From: Rotaria macrura | Lineage: Eukaryota; Rotifera; Eurotatoria; Philodinida; Philodinidae | Assembly (NCBI GenBank): GCA_900239685.1 | Contig: OENT01000019.1 | Location: 240,757 to 304,756, forward strand | Length of the DNA: 64,000 nucleotides | Direction of reading: 5' to 3' | Shown here: in pieces, positions 28,442 through 39,920 of the stretch | Layout of the letters: every line of letters begins with the position of its first letter | How positions within the stretch are numbered: position 1 is the stretch's first letter | Notes under the pieces: generated by a model | Databases searched by the model: none | What the model was told of the DNA's origin: nothing | What the model saw: only the letters and a program-made list of their open reading frames with translations | Program-made: the position numbers and the translations under genes

Positions 28442-29459
28442 AATACATAGATTAGGAAAATCAAACCAAAATAGCTAACGCGATATACGTCCAATGATAG
28501 ATGCAACAATATATCTATAGGCTTTTCTCTTCTATCTATCTATCCACCTATCTATCTATCTATCTATCTTTCTTTTTCTTTATTTTATGCTAAATGTATA
28601 GTAGTTTATTGAATGCCTATGATGACCTCGCTATATCTTTGTGTATGTAGCCCATGTATACTTTCAGATGAAAAAAGAAGAATGCTACTATTTTCTTTGT
28701 AATAAAGTTTGATTAAGAAAATTCTTCATGAAATTTTAAACTCACTTGAGTTAAATATACGATTGAATATTAGTAAAACATGAAATATGACTCGGAATTG
28801 ATAAACATATCTTTTAATTCCAATAATAAATACACCGAACAACTTTCGAGATTATGTGATATCATAAATACAGATGATTAATTTTTTTTCCTCATTGATA
28901 AATCAGCAGTAAAAGAAAAATTTTGATTCTTATTCAAAAAGTATTTTCATAATCATTAATTATTGATGTATAGTATTTCAACTTGAAAGTCAATTTAATA
29001 TATTCACATGAAAGTTTAATAGATTCTTAAAGAAATAATTAGAGCAAATCAAGCATGCATAATATCATACTATGAAATTCATAGTATGAATTTTTATAAC
29101 ACGAAGTAAGATGGTCAACATATTGTTACTTGTCAATTAATATTCACATAATACTGGATAAGTGATGTACAACATAAGTAGTTTTCTAAAAACACGGCAA
29201 TCTTTTCTGTAAATCATCTGATAAGTCAATAATGACATTTAACTGTTGTCGTGGCATATCTTTTATTCTTGGATGTAAATTGTCTCATTTCAAGTTAAAG
29301 AATCAGTATTATATTTCACGATAGAAGTTTGAAAGGCGTAAACAGTATCTCATGTATTATTTTTGTTGTGGAAGTTTACTGAGTTAAAGTATTCAATTAA
29401 ATATTTATTTAATAATCAAGTTGTCAAGGTTACTTTTTTCTTTCGGCTTTCTTCGTTAG
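28442..29459. other. Non-coding; contains a CTAT microsatellite
   Basis: About 1 kb with a run of (CTAT)n at about 28531-28570 and no supported exon. A possible first exon of the following gene (ATG 29232, donor GTAAAT at 29276) is only a guess. Confidence 0.45.
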
Positions 29460-29821
29460 TATTTTTTGTATTATCGAACCTATTATCGACAGTGGATAGA
29501 TTGAATATCGAAACCGGAAATCGTCCGGCTATAGATTCATCAATTTTACTTGAGAAAAAGTATCATGAAATTCGACTAGAAGCAACGAGTGCAGGTATTC
29601 TTCTAAAAGAAACAGATGCAAAAATAGATGATATCATCAATGATGGAAATACCATTAAATCTCATGCACATGATATACAATCAAAAGCTATACAATTTTA
29701 TCGGAATGTAATTCAAACGAAAAAAATCTTTGACTATTGTCAATTTATATTTATTGTAATTATAATTATTATTATGATTATCTTTATTGGAAAAATGTTT
29801 ATTAATAAAAGGAATTCATAA
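29460..29821 (+). CDS. Last exon of a small protein with a C-terminal membrane anchor (5' end not resolved)
   Basis: The frame is open to a stop at 29819-29821 but contains no ATG before the terminal helix, so an upstream exon is required. The acceptor CTTCGTTAG at 29451-29459 fits phase 1. The visible ~120 residues have a hydrophobic start (FFVLSNLLSTV), a helical, partly coiled-coil stretch (LLEKKYHEIRLEATSAGILL to KAIQFYRNVIQTKK), and an Ile-rich helix FIFIVIIIIIMIIFIG with a short basic tail KMFINKRNS. The layout resembles a SNARE or other tail-anchored protein of the secretory pathway. No diagnostic zero-layer residue is clear, so the family is unassigned. If the first hydrophobic stretch is a signal peptide, it would be a type I membrane protein instead. 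Confidence 0.5.
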
Positions 29822-32800
29822 GACAAGCAAAACTCTCAATAAATTTTCTATGAAACATCTTTGACATGGTTATCATCATCAGATAATATAGTTTTGTAAG
29901 AATTTCGTTTTATTCGACTGTAAAACATAGTTTTCCAAAATCATTCTGTTTGTTAGCTGTTCGACGAGTTTCCTATGTTAGTCAACAAGGAAATCAGAAA
30001 AATGATACATCAGAAAGATACGCTGTCATGTCTCATAACTGCAATAGATAGTCTCCAAGACGAAATTTTCCTCGTTGATCTTCCTTGATACATCTCAAAT
30101 TCCTTTCAATCATTCAAAACTTAATCATGCACTATTCTCGATGAAAAAAAAGAAATCCTCGCACCCCTCTAATACATATTTTACTGTTGGCTACGCTTGT
30201 CAGTGGTAGAAACAGCAAATCTTCTATTTCAAGATTCAACGTCTTCACTGAAAACGAGACATCACAATGATCATTCTGTTTGTTTGAATCATGTATCTCA
30301 CTGTGACATAAATTTTCATCACAACTAGATGTATCGTACGTATATAAAGATTAAAATTGATCATATTGTTTTTCGACTAATTCTATTAAATTTAAAGTAC
30401 GCCTGTTCATTATTAGACAAGCTCTCTAGGCAAGTGTCTCTTTCATTGAATGCAATTAGTATATGTCCGTTTATTCGCCTCGAGTTCAGTCAGTTCCATC
30501 TTCTTCGACTACAATTTCAGATAGGAGAAACAAAAAAAAAAAAGAAAAATTGATTAGACTATGTGACAAGTGTATTGTACAGTTCTATTCGATGCGAAAG
30601 AAACAAGAGAAGGAGGAGACACGGCGGAGAGGAGGACAAGAACGAGGAAAACAACACCTCCCTCTAATTCTCCTCCTTCTCACTCGATAGACCTACTAGT
30701 CCCTTGTGTTGTCAATGCTATGCCATTAGTGTCCTGTTGTGTTTTTCGAATGTGTACTCTCGATTCAATTGTCCATTCTTCGTATATAGTCTATGTTTAT
30801 CAATCAGTCACCAGTATGCCCACTGGGTACTTTGGTGGAAAAGGAGATAAGGTTGAACAGACAAACAAGTGTAAGCATATACATCGATAAATATGAGTCC
30901 TATGGATAACATTTGATACAGTTCGATGAATGGTAAAGAAGGTAAAGAGGAAGTAATATGTAATTTGTTCATGATGAGAAACAACATTCGTTTAATCAAT
31001 AGATATGAATCATGGGAGCACGCCTTCCGTGTCTCGTTGTACAAACAAAACGTAAAATTATACTTAATTCATATCAATTTTCATTTTTACGTCATATGAC
31101 GAAAAAGAAAAAGAAAAGAAATCATTTTATCCTTGAAATTCGAAGCAACATCCCGTTAATTTACACTCAATTTCATTTTCTTCATTTTTTCTCTTGTTGT
31201 ATATGATGTGATCATTACTGATTTGAAAAGGTGACAAATTAGCGAATAGCCCCCATCGTCAAAATTATTTTTCGTCTTCTCTTCTTGTCGGTATATGAAG
31301 GATCGAAAGAATAACAGAACAGAATGGTGCTCTTAGAATTGACGAAATAAAAAAAAAGAATATCTTACATCATCGATAAGCACTAGTTAGTTGAGAAAAG
31401 TGTCTGTTTGATCAGCTCAGCAGGTTTAGATTTAGACATATTCTATTTCTATATCAAGCAACTTTTGTAAATTTATCGAATAATAAATTTACATTTACTA
31501 AATATAGTGAATACAAATGAAATTTTACTACAGATGGGCACGTTTTTCATGACATATGTCCTTCAAAGCATTAAAAAAGAGATGACACTAGTGTTGTAAT
31601 ACCCTAACAGAGAAAATCAAACGTTCTATTCATCGATGGATAAAAGGATGCAGCCGAATAATGACCACTCACAGTGTTAAAAGAGAGACCAGTCGATAAG
31701 GGATGGCACGCGCCGATAAAAAAATACAGCAGTTGGTCATCAAATGAATAAATAGGAATACGCTGTGACTTGTCATCATTTTTCTATTTGTCTTATTTTA
31801 CACCGTTCTTGTTCGTTTTAGGCTCTTTTTTTTGTTAGCACCTCTCGAGTTAAGAGTTGTAAAACTATCGCAAATACTATGCCATCTGTCTGCTAATGTT
31901 GAATTTACTGCTGTAGCTACTACATGACATTGATTAACTTGACTGATAACGACACGAGACACGATTATCGAGATGACTATTTGCCACCTTGAACACACAC
32001 ACAGGCATATATACATATATATATATATTGAAACTGATAAAATGAAATCTCATGTGTATTAGTGAACAATTAGAAAAAATCGAAGTGATGAACGAGTTAG
32101 AAAATTGTTTTACTCATGATAAGTGGTCAATGTATTTTAATTCTCATGTGAATACGAAAAAAAAAAAGAATTAATATTTCATTTTATTGAAGGCGTTATT
32201 ATTTCTATGAATATGTATTGATTTACGTGAAATAGCTCTAACCCTGACTTGTTCATCCATGCACGATTACATCAGATTTATTCGTCATTTTATTCAGGAA
32301 ATGAATATCTTACGTATAAGAATATGATCTAATGTCATTTGTTCATGCTTGTTGATTTTATTTTTCTGTTAACAATGATCTTGTCAATGTCGGATGCATT
32401 TAAAACACCTTCTTTGACAAAGATAAGATGTTATTTTATATACACATATTCAAGACGATCACGTTCATATCCTTAGATGTTTTTCAAGAGCTCGTCAAAG
32501 TATCGATAGCTATCAACTTCATAAAAAACACAAGAAAAAAGAAGATCGGTCAACAGTATTTTATTTACATGGATGGTGATGCACATCGCTGACTCGAGTT
32601 GATCTTACCGAGACTCTTCGCTATTTAGGTTTTTATACTTTCAAAAATTGATATTCGTCGAACCGGAAGAGAAAATCGAGATAGGAAATTGTCGGTCAAA
32701 CTTATCTGACCTTGAAGAAGGCTAATGTTGGTTCTAATTAAATTAAGTTTTCTTCTTTTTTTATTTTCGAGAACAGTTGGCCTTCACAAAATTAGCATTT

Positions 32801-33325
32801 ATCTTTTTCTTTATTCATGATGAAAGCATGCGCACATGCGCCTATACTTCGTTTCTATTCATATGCATCTAAAACGATTCCGATGAAACAAGGAGAATGA
32901 ATAGTATCATCTCATAGTGTTTGTGCTTCTTTACAGTTCGAAGAACACGCACATGTCCTCTTCTTTTTTGTATTTTTTATTTTTTTTTAAACTCATGGTA
33001 GCACACTGAATTTTTGATTAACTATATCGAAAGAGAGTTCAAATCTTGTAGATAACAGAAACTATGATGATTAGCTCATATCTCACACATGCTAACAGAG
33101 CCAATCAATGGATTTCTTCCTATCATTAATTTTCATTGGCTATAAATTGAGTACAATCTGTCTTTTTTATCAAAGGAAGGAAACAAGCGAACGGGGGGCA
33201 GAGAGAAAGAGTAAGAGAGAGAGAGAGAATGAGAACGAAGGGACATTTCCTACTCTTTTATTCTTTTCATTCGAATCGAAGTGAACTGTTCAGTGAGTTA
33301 ATTTCTTTATTAGAAAAAAAAAACG
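29822..33325. other. Intergenic region upstream of NeuroD
   Basis: About 3.5 kb, A+T-rich, with CT/GA-rich runs (30530-30670, 33199-33229) and a TA run near 32011-32030. No exon supported. It probably contains regulatory DNA for the bHLH gene. Confidence 0.45.
33135..33146 (+). promoter_or_regulatory. Candidate core promoter of the NeuroD-like gene
   Basis: An inverted CCAAT box (ATTGG, 33135-33139) is followed at once by TATAAA (33141-33146), about 180 bp before the start codon. The arrangement is suggestive only, since TATA-like words are frequent in A+T-rich DNA. Confidence 0.3.
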
Positions 33326-34366
33326 ATGCCTACTAAAATTCCTCGTGAAGAAGAACAAAGACAATTACAAGAACTTGAACGTCAAATAAAATTTCATGAA
33401 AGCATTGAGAGTATGAAAGAAAATAATAATCAACAACAACATCACCAACAACCACCACAACAACAACATCATCATCATCAGCATCAACATCATTCAACAA
33501 TGACAATTAATAAAAAATCAGCTGCTATAAATGATATTAAAATTCCAAAAAAACGTGGTCCAAAAAAGAAACAAATGACACCGGCACGTGTTGCACGCTT
33601 TAAAGTTCGACGAATTAAGGCCAATGGTCGTGAACGTGAACGTATGAAAGGTCTCAATGAACAATTAGAAGTTTTACGAGAAACCATACCATGTTTTTCA
33701 TTATCACAAAAATTATCAAAAATTGAAACATTACGTTTAGCAAAAAATTACATCGAAGCATTGAGTGAAATGATTCAAAATGATCATATACCTGATAATA
33801 CACATTTTGCTCAATTATTATGTAAAGGTTTATCACCGAATACAATGAATCTTGTTGCAGCAACACTTTGCTTAAACCCTCGTATATTACAACAACAACA
33901 ACAAGAACAACAACAACAGCAGCAACTACAAAATGGAAACATGTATTCAACGAATATGATAGCAATAGATGAAACTTATATGTTATCATCAATGCATCCG
34001 AGAGTTCGAAATCCATTAGAATTCATTAATCTGAAAAAAATGAGTCATCAATCAAAATCAACAGCAAAACATCAAAATCATTTGACAAGCGAAAGTGAAG
34101 ATGATGCTATTTTATGCAGTTCGAGTAGTTTTGATCAAGCATCATCTTATTGTAATGATGCAACAAATAGCAGTATGGAAGAAATTAGTCCCAATAGACA
34201 TATCGTTGTACCTGGACCTTCACAAACATTTTCAAATGAATTCTATTCTGATGAACAACATTTTATCTTAAATAATCAACAATATTATTCACCACCACCA
34301 CCGCAGCTACCACCAGCAATGGTATCGCAACATCATCATAACTTTTACTATCCAACACATTTTTGA
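33326..34366 (+). CDS. NEUROD: NeuroD-family basic helix-loop-helix transcription factor, intronless
   Basis: 346 residues in a single exon, as is usual for NeuroD coding regions. The bHLH lies at residues ~94-150: basic region [18 protein letters not shown], helix 1, loop SLSQ, helix 2 [19 protein letters not shown]. The preceding [19 protein letters not shown] matches the NeuroD leader. The segment after the bHLH ([18 protein letters not shown] to LNPR) matches the neuronal-bHLH domain characteristic of NeuroD rather than neurogenin or atonal. It should bind E-boxes as a heterodimer with an E protein (daughterless type) and drive neuronal differentiation, in the nucleus. Gln/His-rich low-complexity tracts flank the domain (residues ~35-57 and ~191-202), and the C terminus is rich in Ser, Pro and Tyr. 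The start ATG is preceded by AAACG. A clear AATAAA lies 122 bp after the stop. Confidence 0.95.
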   Translation: MPTKIPREEEQRQLQELERQIKFHESIESMKENNNQQQHHQQPPQQQHHHHQHQHHSTMTINKKSAAINDIKIPKKRGPKKKQMTPARVARFKVRRIKANGRERERMKGLNEQLEVLRETIPCFSLSQKLSKIETLRLAKNYIEALSEMIQNDHIPDNTHFAQLLCKGLSPNTMNLVAATLCLNPRILQQQQQEQQQQQQLQNGNMYSTNMIAIDETYMLSSMHPRVRNPLEFINLKKMSHQSKSTAKHQNHLTSESEDDAILCSSSSFDQASSYCNDATNSSMEEISPNRHIVVPGPSQTFSNEFYSDEQHFILNNQQYYSPPPPQLPPAMVSQHHHNFYYPTHF

Positions 34367-34487
34367 TATGAAAAATTCTACTTCTTCTAGTTCTGTTTTC
34401 GTTTTGTTTTATTGTAGATGAATATAATTTATTGTAGTTAGATCTGTATAATATGTTCTCTATATTTTTTAAATACTTAGTGGCCAT

Positions 34488-34493
34488 AATAAA
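34488..34493 (+). terminator. Polyadenylation signal AATAAA for the NeuroD-like gene
   Basis: Canonical hexamer about 120 bp downstream of the stop codon, followed by A+T-rich sequence. Confidence 0.5.
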
Positions 34494-36601
34494 TATGAAA
34501 AAAAAACAACATACATAAACTATTACATTTGATAAAAGAAAAACAATTTCATTATGAATAGATAAGAAAATAGAACTAACAGGATATTTGTTTTCCATTG
34601 ATAAGAATCAATTTGTTCGATAAAGTAGAACGAATAACGCCATTAGCTAAATGATAGAACAATAGAAGAGTGCAAAAAATGAGACAGAAGAGAATGTTGT
34701 AGCAAAGTCATTGCTCTTCTTGTTAGAATTATTTTTTGTATTAAAATGCATCGAAAAGTGAATCAGTACGATTTCTGATTTTAATATTTGACAATATAAG
34801 TTTGCTGTTATATTGATCGTACTTGATTGTAAAAATAGATGCGATATAATTTAAGAAATTTTCAAGCTCAAGCCTTTTATCAAGATAAGAAACAGTATCC
34901 ATAATTGCTCGACGCGTCAGTTTTGAGAGATTTTGCTTTTTCAAATACTGAGTTTCATCGTTTTTTTCTATTTAACTGCAAGAAAAGTCTTTTCATTGAT
35001 CGATCACTCAATTTATCAAGTATTCATCTCTTTCTCAACCTTATCTACCTTGGAATATCCTGTAAATCAAATTTCTCAACATTGACATATGATTAACATC
35101 TACTGGAAAATTCTTTCATAATACAAGAAGCCCTGTTGTCCGTGTGATGTCGTTCAAATTGTGTAAAAATTCTACTATAAATATTGAACGATCTCAAATA
35201 ATCAACAAGAGTTTCATATCAAACATGTGACATATCTCATCGGTTATTTTTGTTTTGCTTTTTTCCTTTGAGCAACAAACACATTCTGATCATTGTCTAT
35301 AATTTTCTGATGAGATATGGTATGACGCAGACACATGCCTATATATATATATACATATTGTGTATGTGTTGATACGTGCATAGCTATTTATGAATGTGTG
35401 ATTCATATCTCCGTGATTAGAAATGTCAATAGAAAGTTCTTATTGTTCCATCTTATTATTCGCATTACATCATATGATGATCGTCGACCATGAAATAAGA
35501 GCATGCAAGGTGTTATTTAATCAAGAAAAGTCATCAGATTTTATTTTGTCCTTTCGATCGAGAATTTATGTGTACGTATGTATGTATGTGTATTTTATAA
35601 ATGCTTTATATTTCAATGAAAAACTAGACAGATGGTGTATGCCTTTTTTCACATATACACTCGAAATCATAGAGAATAAGAGAGAAAATTTAACTGTGAA
35701 TTATTTTATTCGATTATAACATCATTATTATACGCCTCTTTGCTGGAGGATTAAATCGAAAACTGTATTTCGATATCGACCGCCTATCAATTTTCTTGTT
35801 CGTTGATCGATTACGTGATCGATAGAATATTTCGGTCGACAAAAAAAAGAAAACATCAAAGCAACAAATCATATACATCCACATTCATTGCTCGGACATT
35901 TATTATACAAGGTGTGTCGGCGACACTGTTGGATGAGCAGCATATATATATATATATATATCGGCAACACGCGACAGACCAATGTTGCGCGCTATTTATG
36001 CCTAAAGCGAAGTGACACGCGTACTCATGATGGAGATCGATGATAGTTTGTATACAGAAATTAGCTTTGATCCTCTCAATGCATGATCAGATGTGCATTT
36101 TCGATAATTGAAGACAAATAATGTCTATTTCTATATACCATAGCTTACGCTCATGCTTTTCTATGTTCTATACATAATGATTCTCTGTCTCTCTGATGTT
36201 TTACCTATTTAGTATAGAAAGTGTGAATACACCGGTGAACAATCGATGCCTTGTTCACACTAGTCAACTTCATAAATGTACGTGTTTCTCTTTTCTATTT
36301 GACGTTCATTTAATGTAGAAACGTTTGTCTGACACAGGAAAACAAAAGATCAAATTTTAGCACTATCGATAAATCACTTAGAAATCGTTTATAAAGAATA
36401 TCTGTAGAAAGAAAATTTTCTGCTATCAATTTATTCGACATTAAGATAACACATATAGACTGTGAAAATGTTTGAAATCGACTCAGTAATGTCTAGAGTA
36501 CAGGAAACAGGTGAACTGTCTATTTCTAAATTTCAATTAATCCAAAACAATCCTAGAGTCACCTTCAATATCGTCATTGTAAATAAATAAATGTGAAAAC
36601 T

Positions 36602-36617
36602 TCGGACTTAAGTCCGA
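36602..36617. repeat. Perfect 16-bp palindrome
   Basis: TCGGACTTAAGTCCGA is its own reverse complement. It ends 10 bp before the left end of the 521-bp element and may be related to it or be a separate binding-site-like sequence. Confidence 0.6.
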
Positions 36618-36627
36618 GAGTTATGTG

Positions 36628-37148
36628 TACTTCAAAAAGTGAATGAGACAAATCAGTCATTCTAGAATGTGTGCACAGAAGAAGTATCCTGGTAAAAATT
36701 TTTGGGGAACTCCAACACTACTGGTCATCTGAGACATATCTAGGCAATTTAGTTTCGGGATGCAGGTTTTTTGTATTTCGAGACCTTTTTCGGGCGATGT
36801 TCTTTTAGAAAGCTTGATTTGGTTCAAAACTAATATCAGATTCGGAATCAACTTTAAAGACTGATTCGATTTATATACGTTGTGGATAATTCTGAGAAAA
36901 AATGCTTTTTTAGAAAAAATCCCTTTACCCCATCTCAGGGATTGTTTGGTGAAAAATGAACGTTTTTCCGATAACCCAGCCATTTCTTGTCGGATCCTTC
37001 TCATCTTCGAATTCGACCGAGATATTAATGAGACAATTCTATGCACAAAATTTCAGCTCAATCGAATGTATTTGTGAAGAGTTATCGTGTAAACGGATGG
37101 ACGGCCGGACACACTGACCGATTCTAGAGTGTACTCACTTTTTGAGTA
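36628..37148. mobile_element. 521-bp inverted-repeat element with TA at both ends (Tc1/mariner-like MITE)
   Basis: The left end TACTTCAAAAAGTGAATGAG (36628 onward) and the reverse complement of the right end, TACTCAAAAAGTGAGTACAC (to 37148), form an imperfect inverted repeat with a shared 12-bp core TCAAAAAGTGA. A further shared TCTAGAAT word lies about 35 bp inside each end. Each end starts with TA, the target duplication of the Tc1/mariner superfamily. The interior is richer in G+C than its surroundings and includes AAACGGATGGACGGCCGGAC near the right end. No transposase is visible; the two overlapping open frames inside show no domain. Confidence 0.6.
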
Positions 37149-39920
37149 TACAAAAATAACTTTTAAACATGTACAAGCAGTATAAATCTATATAAAAACA
37201 AAATGCCTAATTACTACTTATGCTGTTTTTATTTCAATTCTTACTGAATTCAAAATCAAGTGTTTTGTATGATGAAAGAAAATAGATATTGTCTTTATAC
37301 ACGGTTAAATATGCCACGATGTTCATTTTGATTAATATTTTCAGATTCGAATAATTTGGGTTTTTACTGTATAGTTCAATGTTCTTCATATATAATAACT
37401 TTTCGATGTAGGAATTGTCTAATTTGTACGAAGATTTTGTTTTGTAAAATTAAACCATAACTGCAAGTATGTCTTGATGATCTTGAAGTATTTTCGATTA
37501 ATAAGTCTTGTTAGAACGCTTTTCGAAATCGAATTTAATAATAGGAACGTATAATTCTTATTCTCAACTAATCCTAGTTCAATTGAAAGATTGGAATTCT
37601 AGGAAGTATTGATCCGTTATTTTTTAAATTCATTTTAAACTTCAAGTGAACATCCTATCATCGAATTTATGTCGATGTCACATACACGTAACACTACAAT
37701 CACAATTTTTTATTCTAGTGAATATTATTTTATTTCTTTCACAAGTAAAAAACTAAGCACACTCAGAAATAACCTCGTTATATTCTTCATTGATCTACAC
37801 TCATTGTATTCAAAATATAGAAAGTTGTTTTCTGTGTTCCATTCGTTCATAGGATTGCAACAAGAAAGATGTCCATTGAAAATACTTATCATGCTAGAGT
37901 GATATCGAACAACCTCATCGAATGCTACAATAATTACATTATGATTTCATTTATGTATAGGTTTGATTTCAATATAAAATTAGACACACTGAAATTGATA
38001 ATTAGTAGATACAACACGTAACGTGTATCAACTTGTGCTGAAAACTTGTTCATCTCATTATTTATAGATTAACTGTATCTCAGACATAACGAAATAATTT
38101 TCATTTAATTTGGTAGTCGGCTAGTCTAGTATTTTAGAATTTTCGATTATTATTTATCTACATTATGTCACTTGGAACTATTCAAGAAAACGTATTGATC
38201 TTAGCGTAAGTGAAAGAGTGGTAAATATAGTCATTCTTGACACTGGTTTGTGCACCAGGTCTATATCAGTATTCAGAAACATCAAGGTCAAGTCAGAATA
38301 GAACTATTCAAATTTTTTCGATCAAATTCATATGTAAGATCTATGTGAAAGGTTAAGTGAACTACGTTCAAAATGATCGATTTTCATTTCAAGATCTTCG
38401 CTATATGGAAAATTCTTTTCTTAATTAGGTTTATCCAAGTGAAAGGCAACTTCTCATATAATTATTGAATCTAAAAAACTTCAATGACAAAATATCGATC
38501 ATGCGTAACTGTAGTATCTAGACTACTAAAATGTTTGTTGATTTTACGATCCATACTAAAGAATAGTTATTTTTTATCTTAAAAAGTAGTTTTTTATTTG
38601 TAATCGATATATCATTTTTCTATGATATTAAATTTCAATCGTCAGATTTCACGTAGCTATTTACTAATTTCAGTGAAATTTACGACAGTTGCTTTAGTTG
38701 AAGTAATGAAGAATTTAAACAGTTTTTAGTTGAGGAGAGGATACAGATGAATGAATTATGTTTGTCATAGAGTATCTATGTGACAGAAAGTTCTTGTTCA
38801 CTGCGATCAAAATACTTTTCCCTATTTTAGATGATATCAAAATGTCGCGCTCCACATAGCACCAATATGTGATTTCATTTGTTTCAAGAAGAGTCTTTTT
38901 TAACTATCGTCGATTATCTTCAAGTAAGAAGATATCTTCAAGGAACATACACTTCTTGATTGTATCAATCAAGAATTTCTGAAGTAATACAATACACACA
39001 AATGTCATCAGTAATATTTACAGAGTTGTACCTCGAACATCTATACTACTACATATGTTTATCATTAGTACTTTTGCAGATAGATTGCACTGAAAGGATT
39101 TTCGTTTAGATATATCTTCTTGATCATTCCTCAAAATTGAAATATCTTGGCACAAGAAAATACATTTGACAATTTATTTATCTTCAACTAAATCTTACCA
39201 TATGAAATCAGACTTTTGAATTGGAAATCCGAAATCGTATAATGTGATAGAAAAATTCATTAAAACTACAGTTCTCATCTCCTACGTAGGGACGAATTCA
39301 TCGTTGGTTTTAATAAATACTATCTGATGAGATTCTGCAAGATCAAATCATACGCATAGAGAGTTTGAAATTTTTGTCAATGACTACATAGATACAAGAG
39401 AATACTATTATAAAACATATGTGTTGTTCTAAGATCGTGATACGGATGAATGTTTATTTTAGTTTTGAATAATTAATAGTTACTGAAATATTGATGAAAA
39501 TTTATTCAACTTCATGCGACTCAAAATTCATCTTAACTAATGAATTTTAATATTTGACTATGTATTATTAATGACACAGGATCATCTAATGAAAAAATAG
39601 ATGTTTGAAATTCAGTCGAACAATTAAATGAATTAGACAAGCAGCTTTTCTATGCGTTGAACATTTTACAACTTTATAGAGTTTAGATGTGTATCATGAA
39701 GAACAACATTTTTTCCAAACATTTACAATCACTGTATTGATCTCGGCAAGTCGAGTTTTTTCTTTCTTTCTTTTTTCTACCCAATTATTTCGTTTTGATT
39801 ATTGTGTTCAATGTAAAGTATCATATTTGGGTTAAAATATATTCTATCAATATATATATAAAGGAAATCAAAAGTTGACAAAAAAAAATTAAAATAAAAT
39901 CTAAAATATTCTAAACTATT

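Larger units (their letters stand above)
34367..39920. other. Long intergenic region between NeuroD and ENPP genes
   Basis: About 5.5 kb. Contents seen: TA/TG microsatellites (35341-35352, 35576-35592, 35939-35960), the near-palindrome GTGTCGGCGACAC near 35914, a 16-bp palindrome at 36602 and the inverted-repeat element at 36628-37148. No supported exon. Confidence 0.45.

Noticed and set aside
36657-37077. Two overlapping open frames (129 and 65 codons)
   Set aside because: Both lie inside the 521-bp inverted-repeat element on opposite strands and show no transposase motif.
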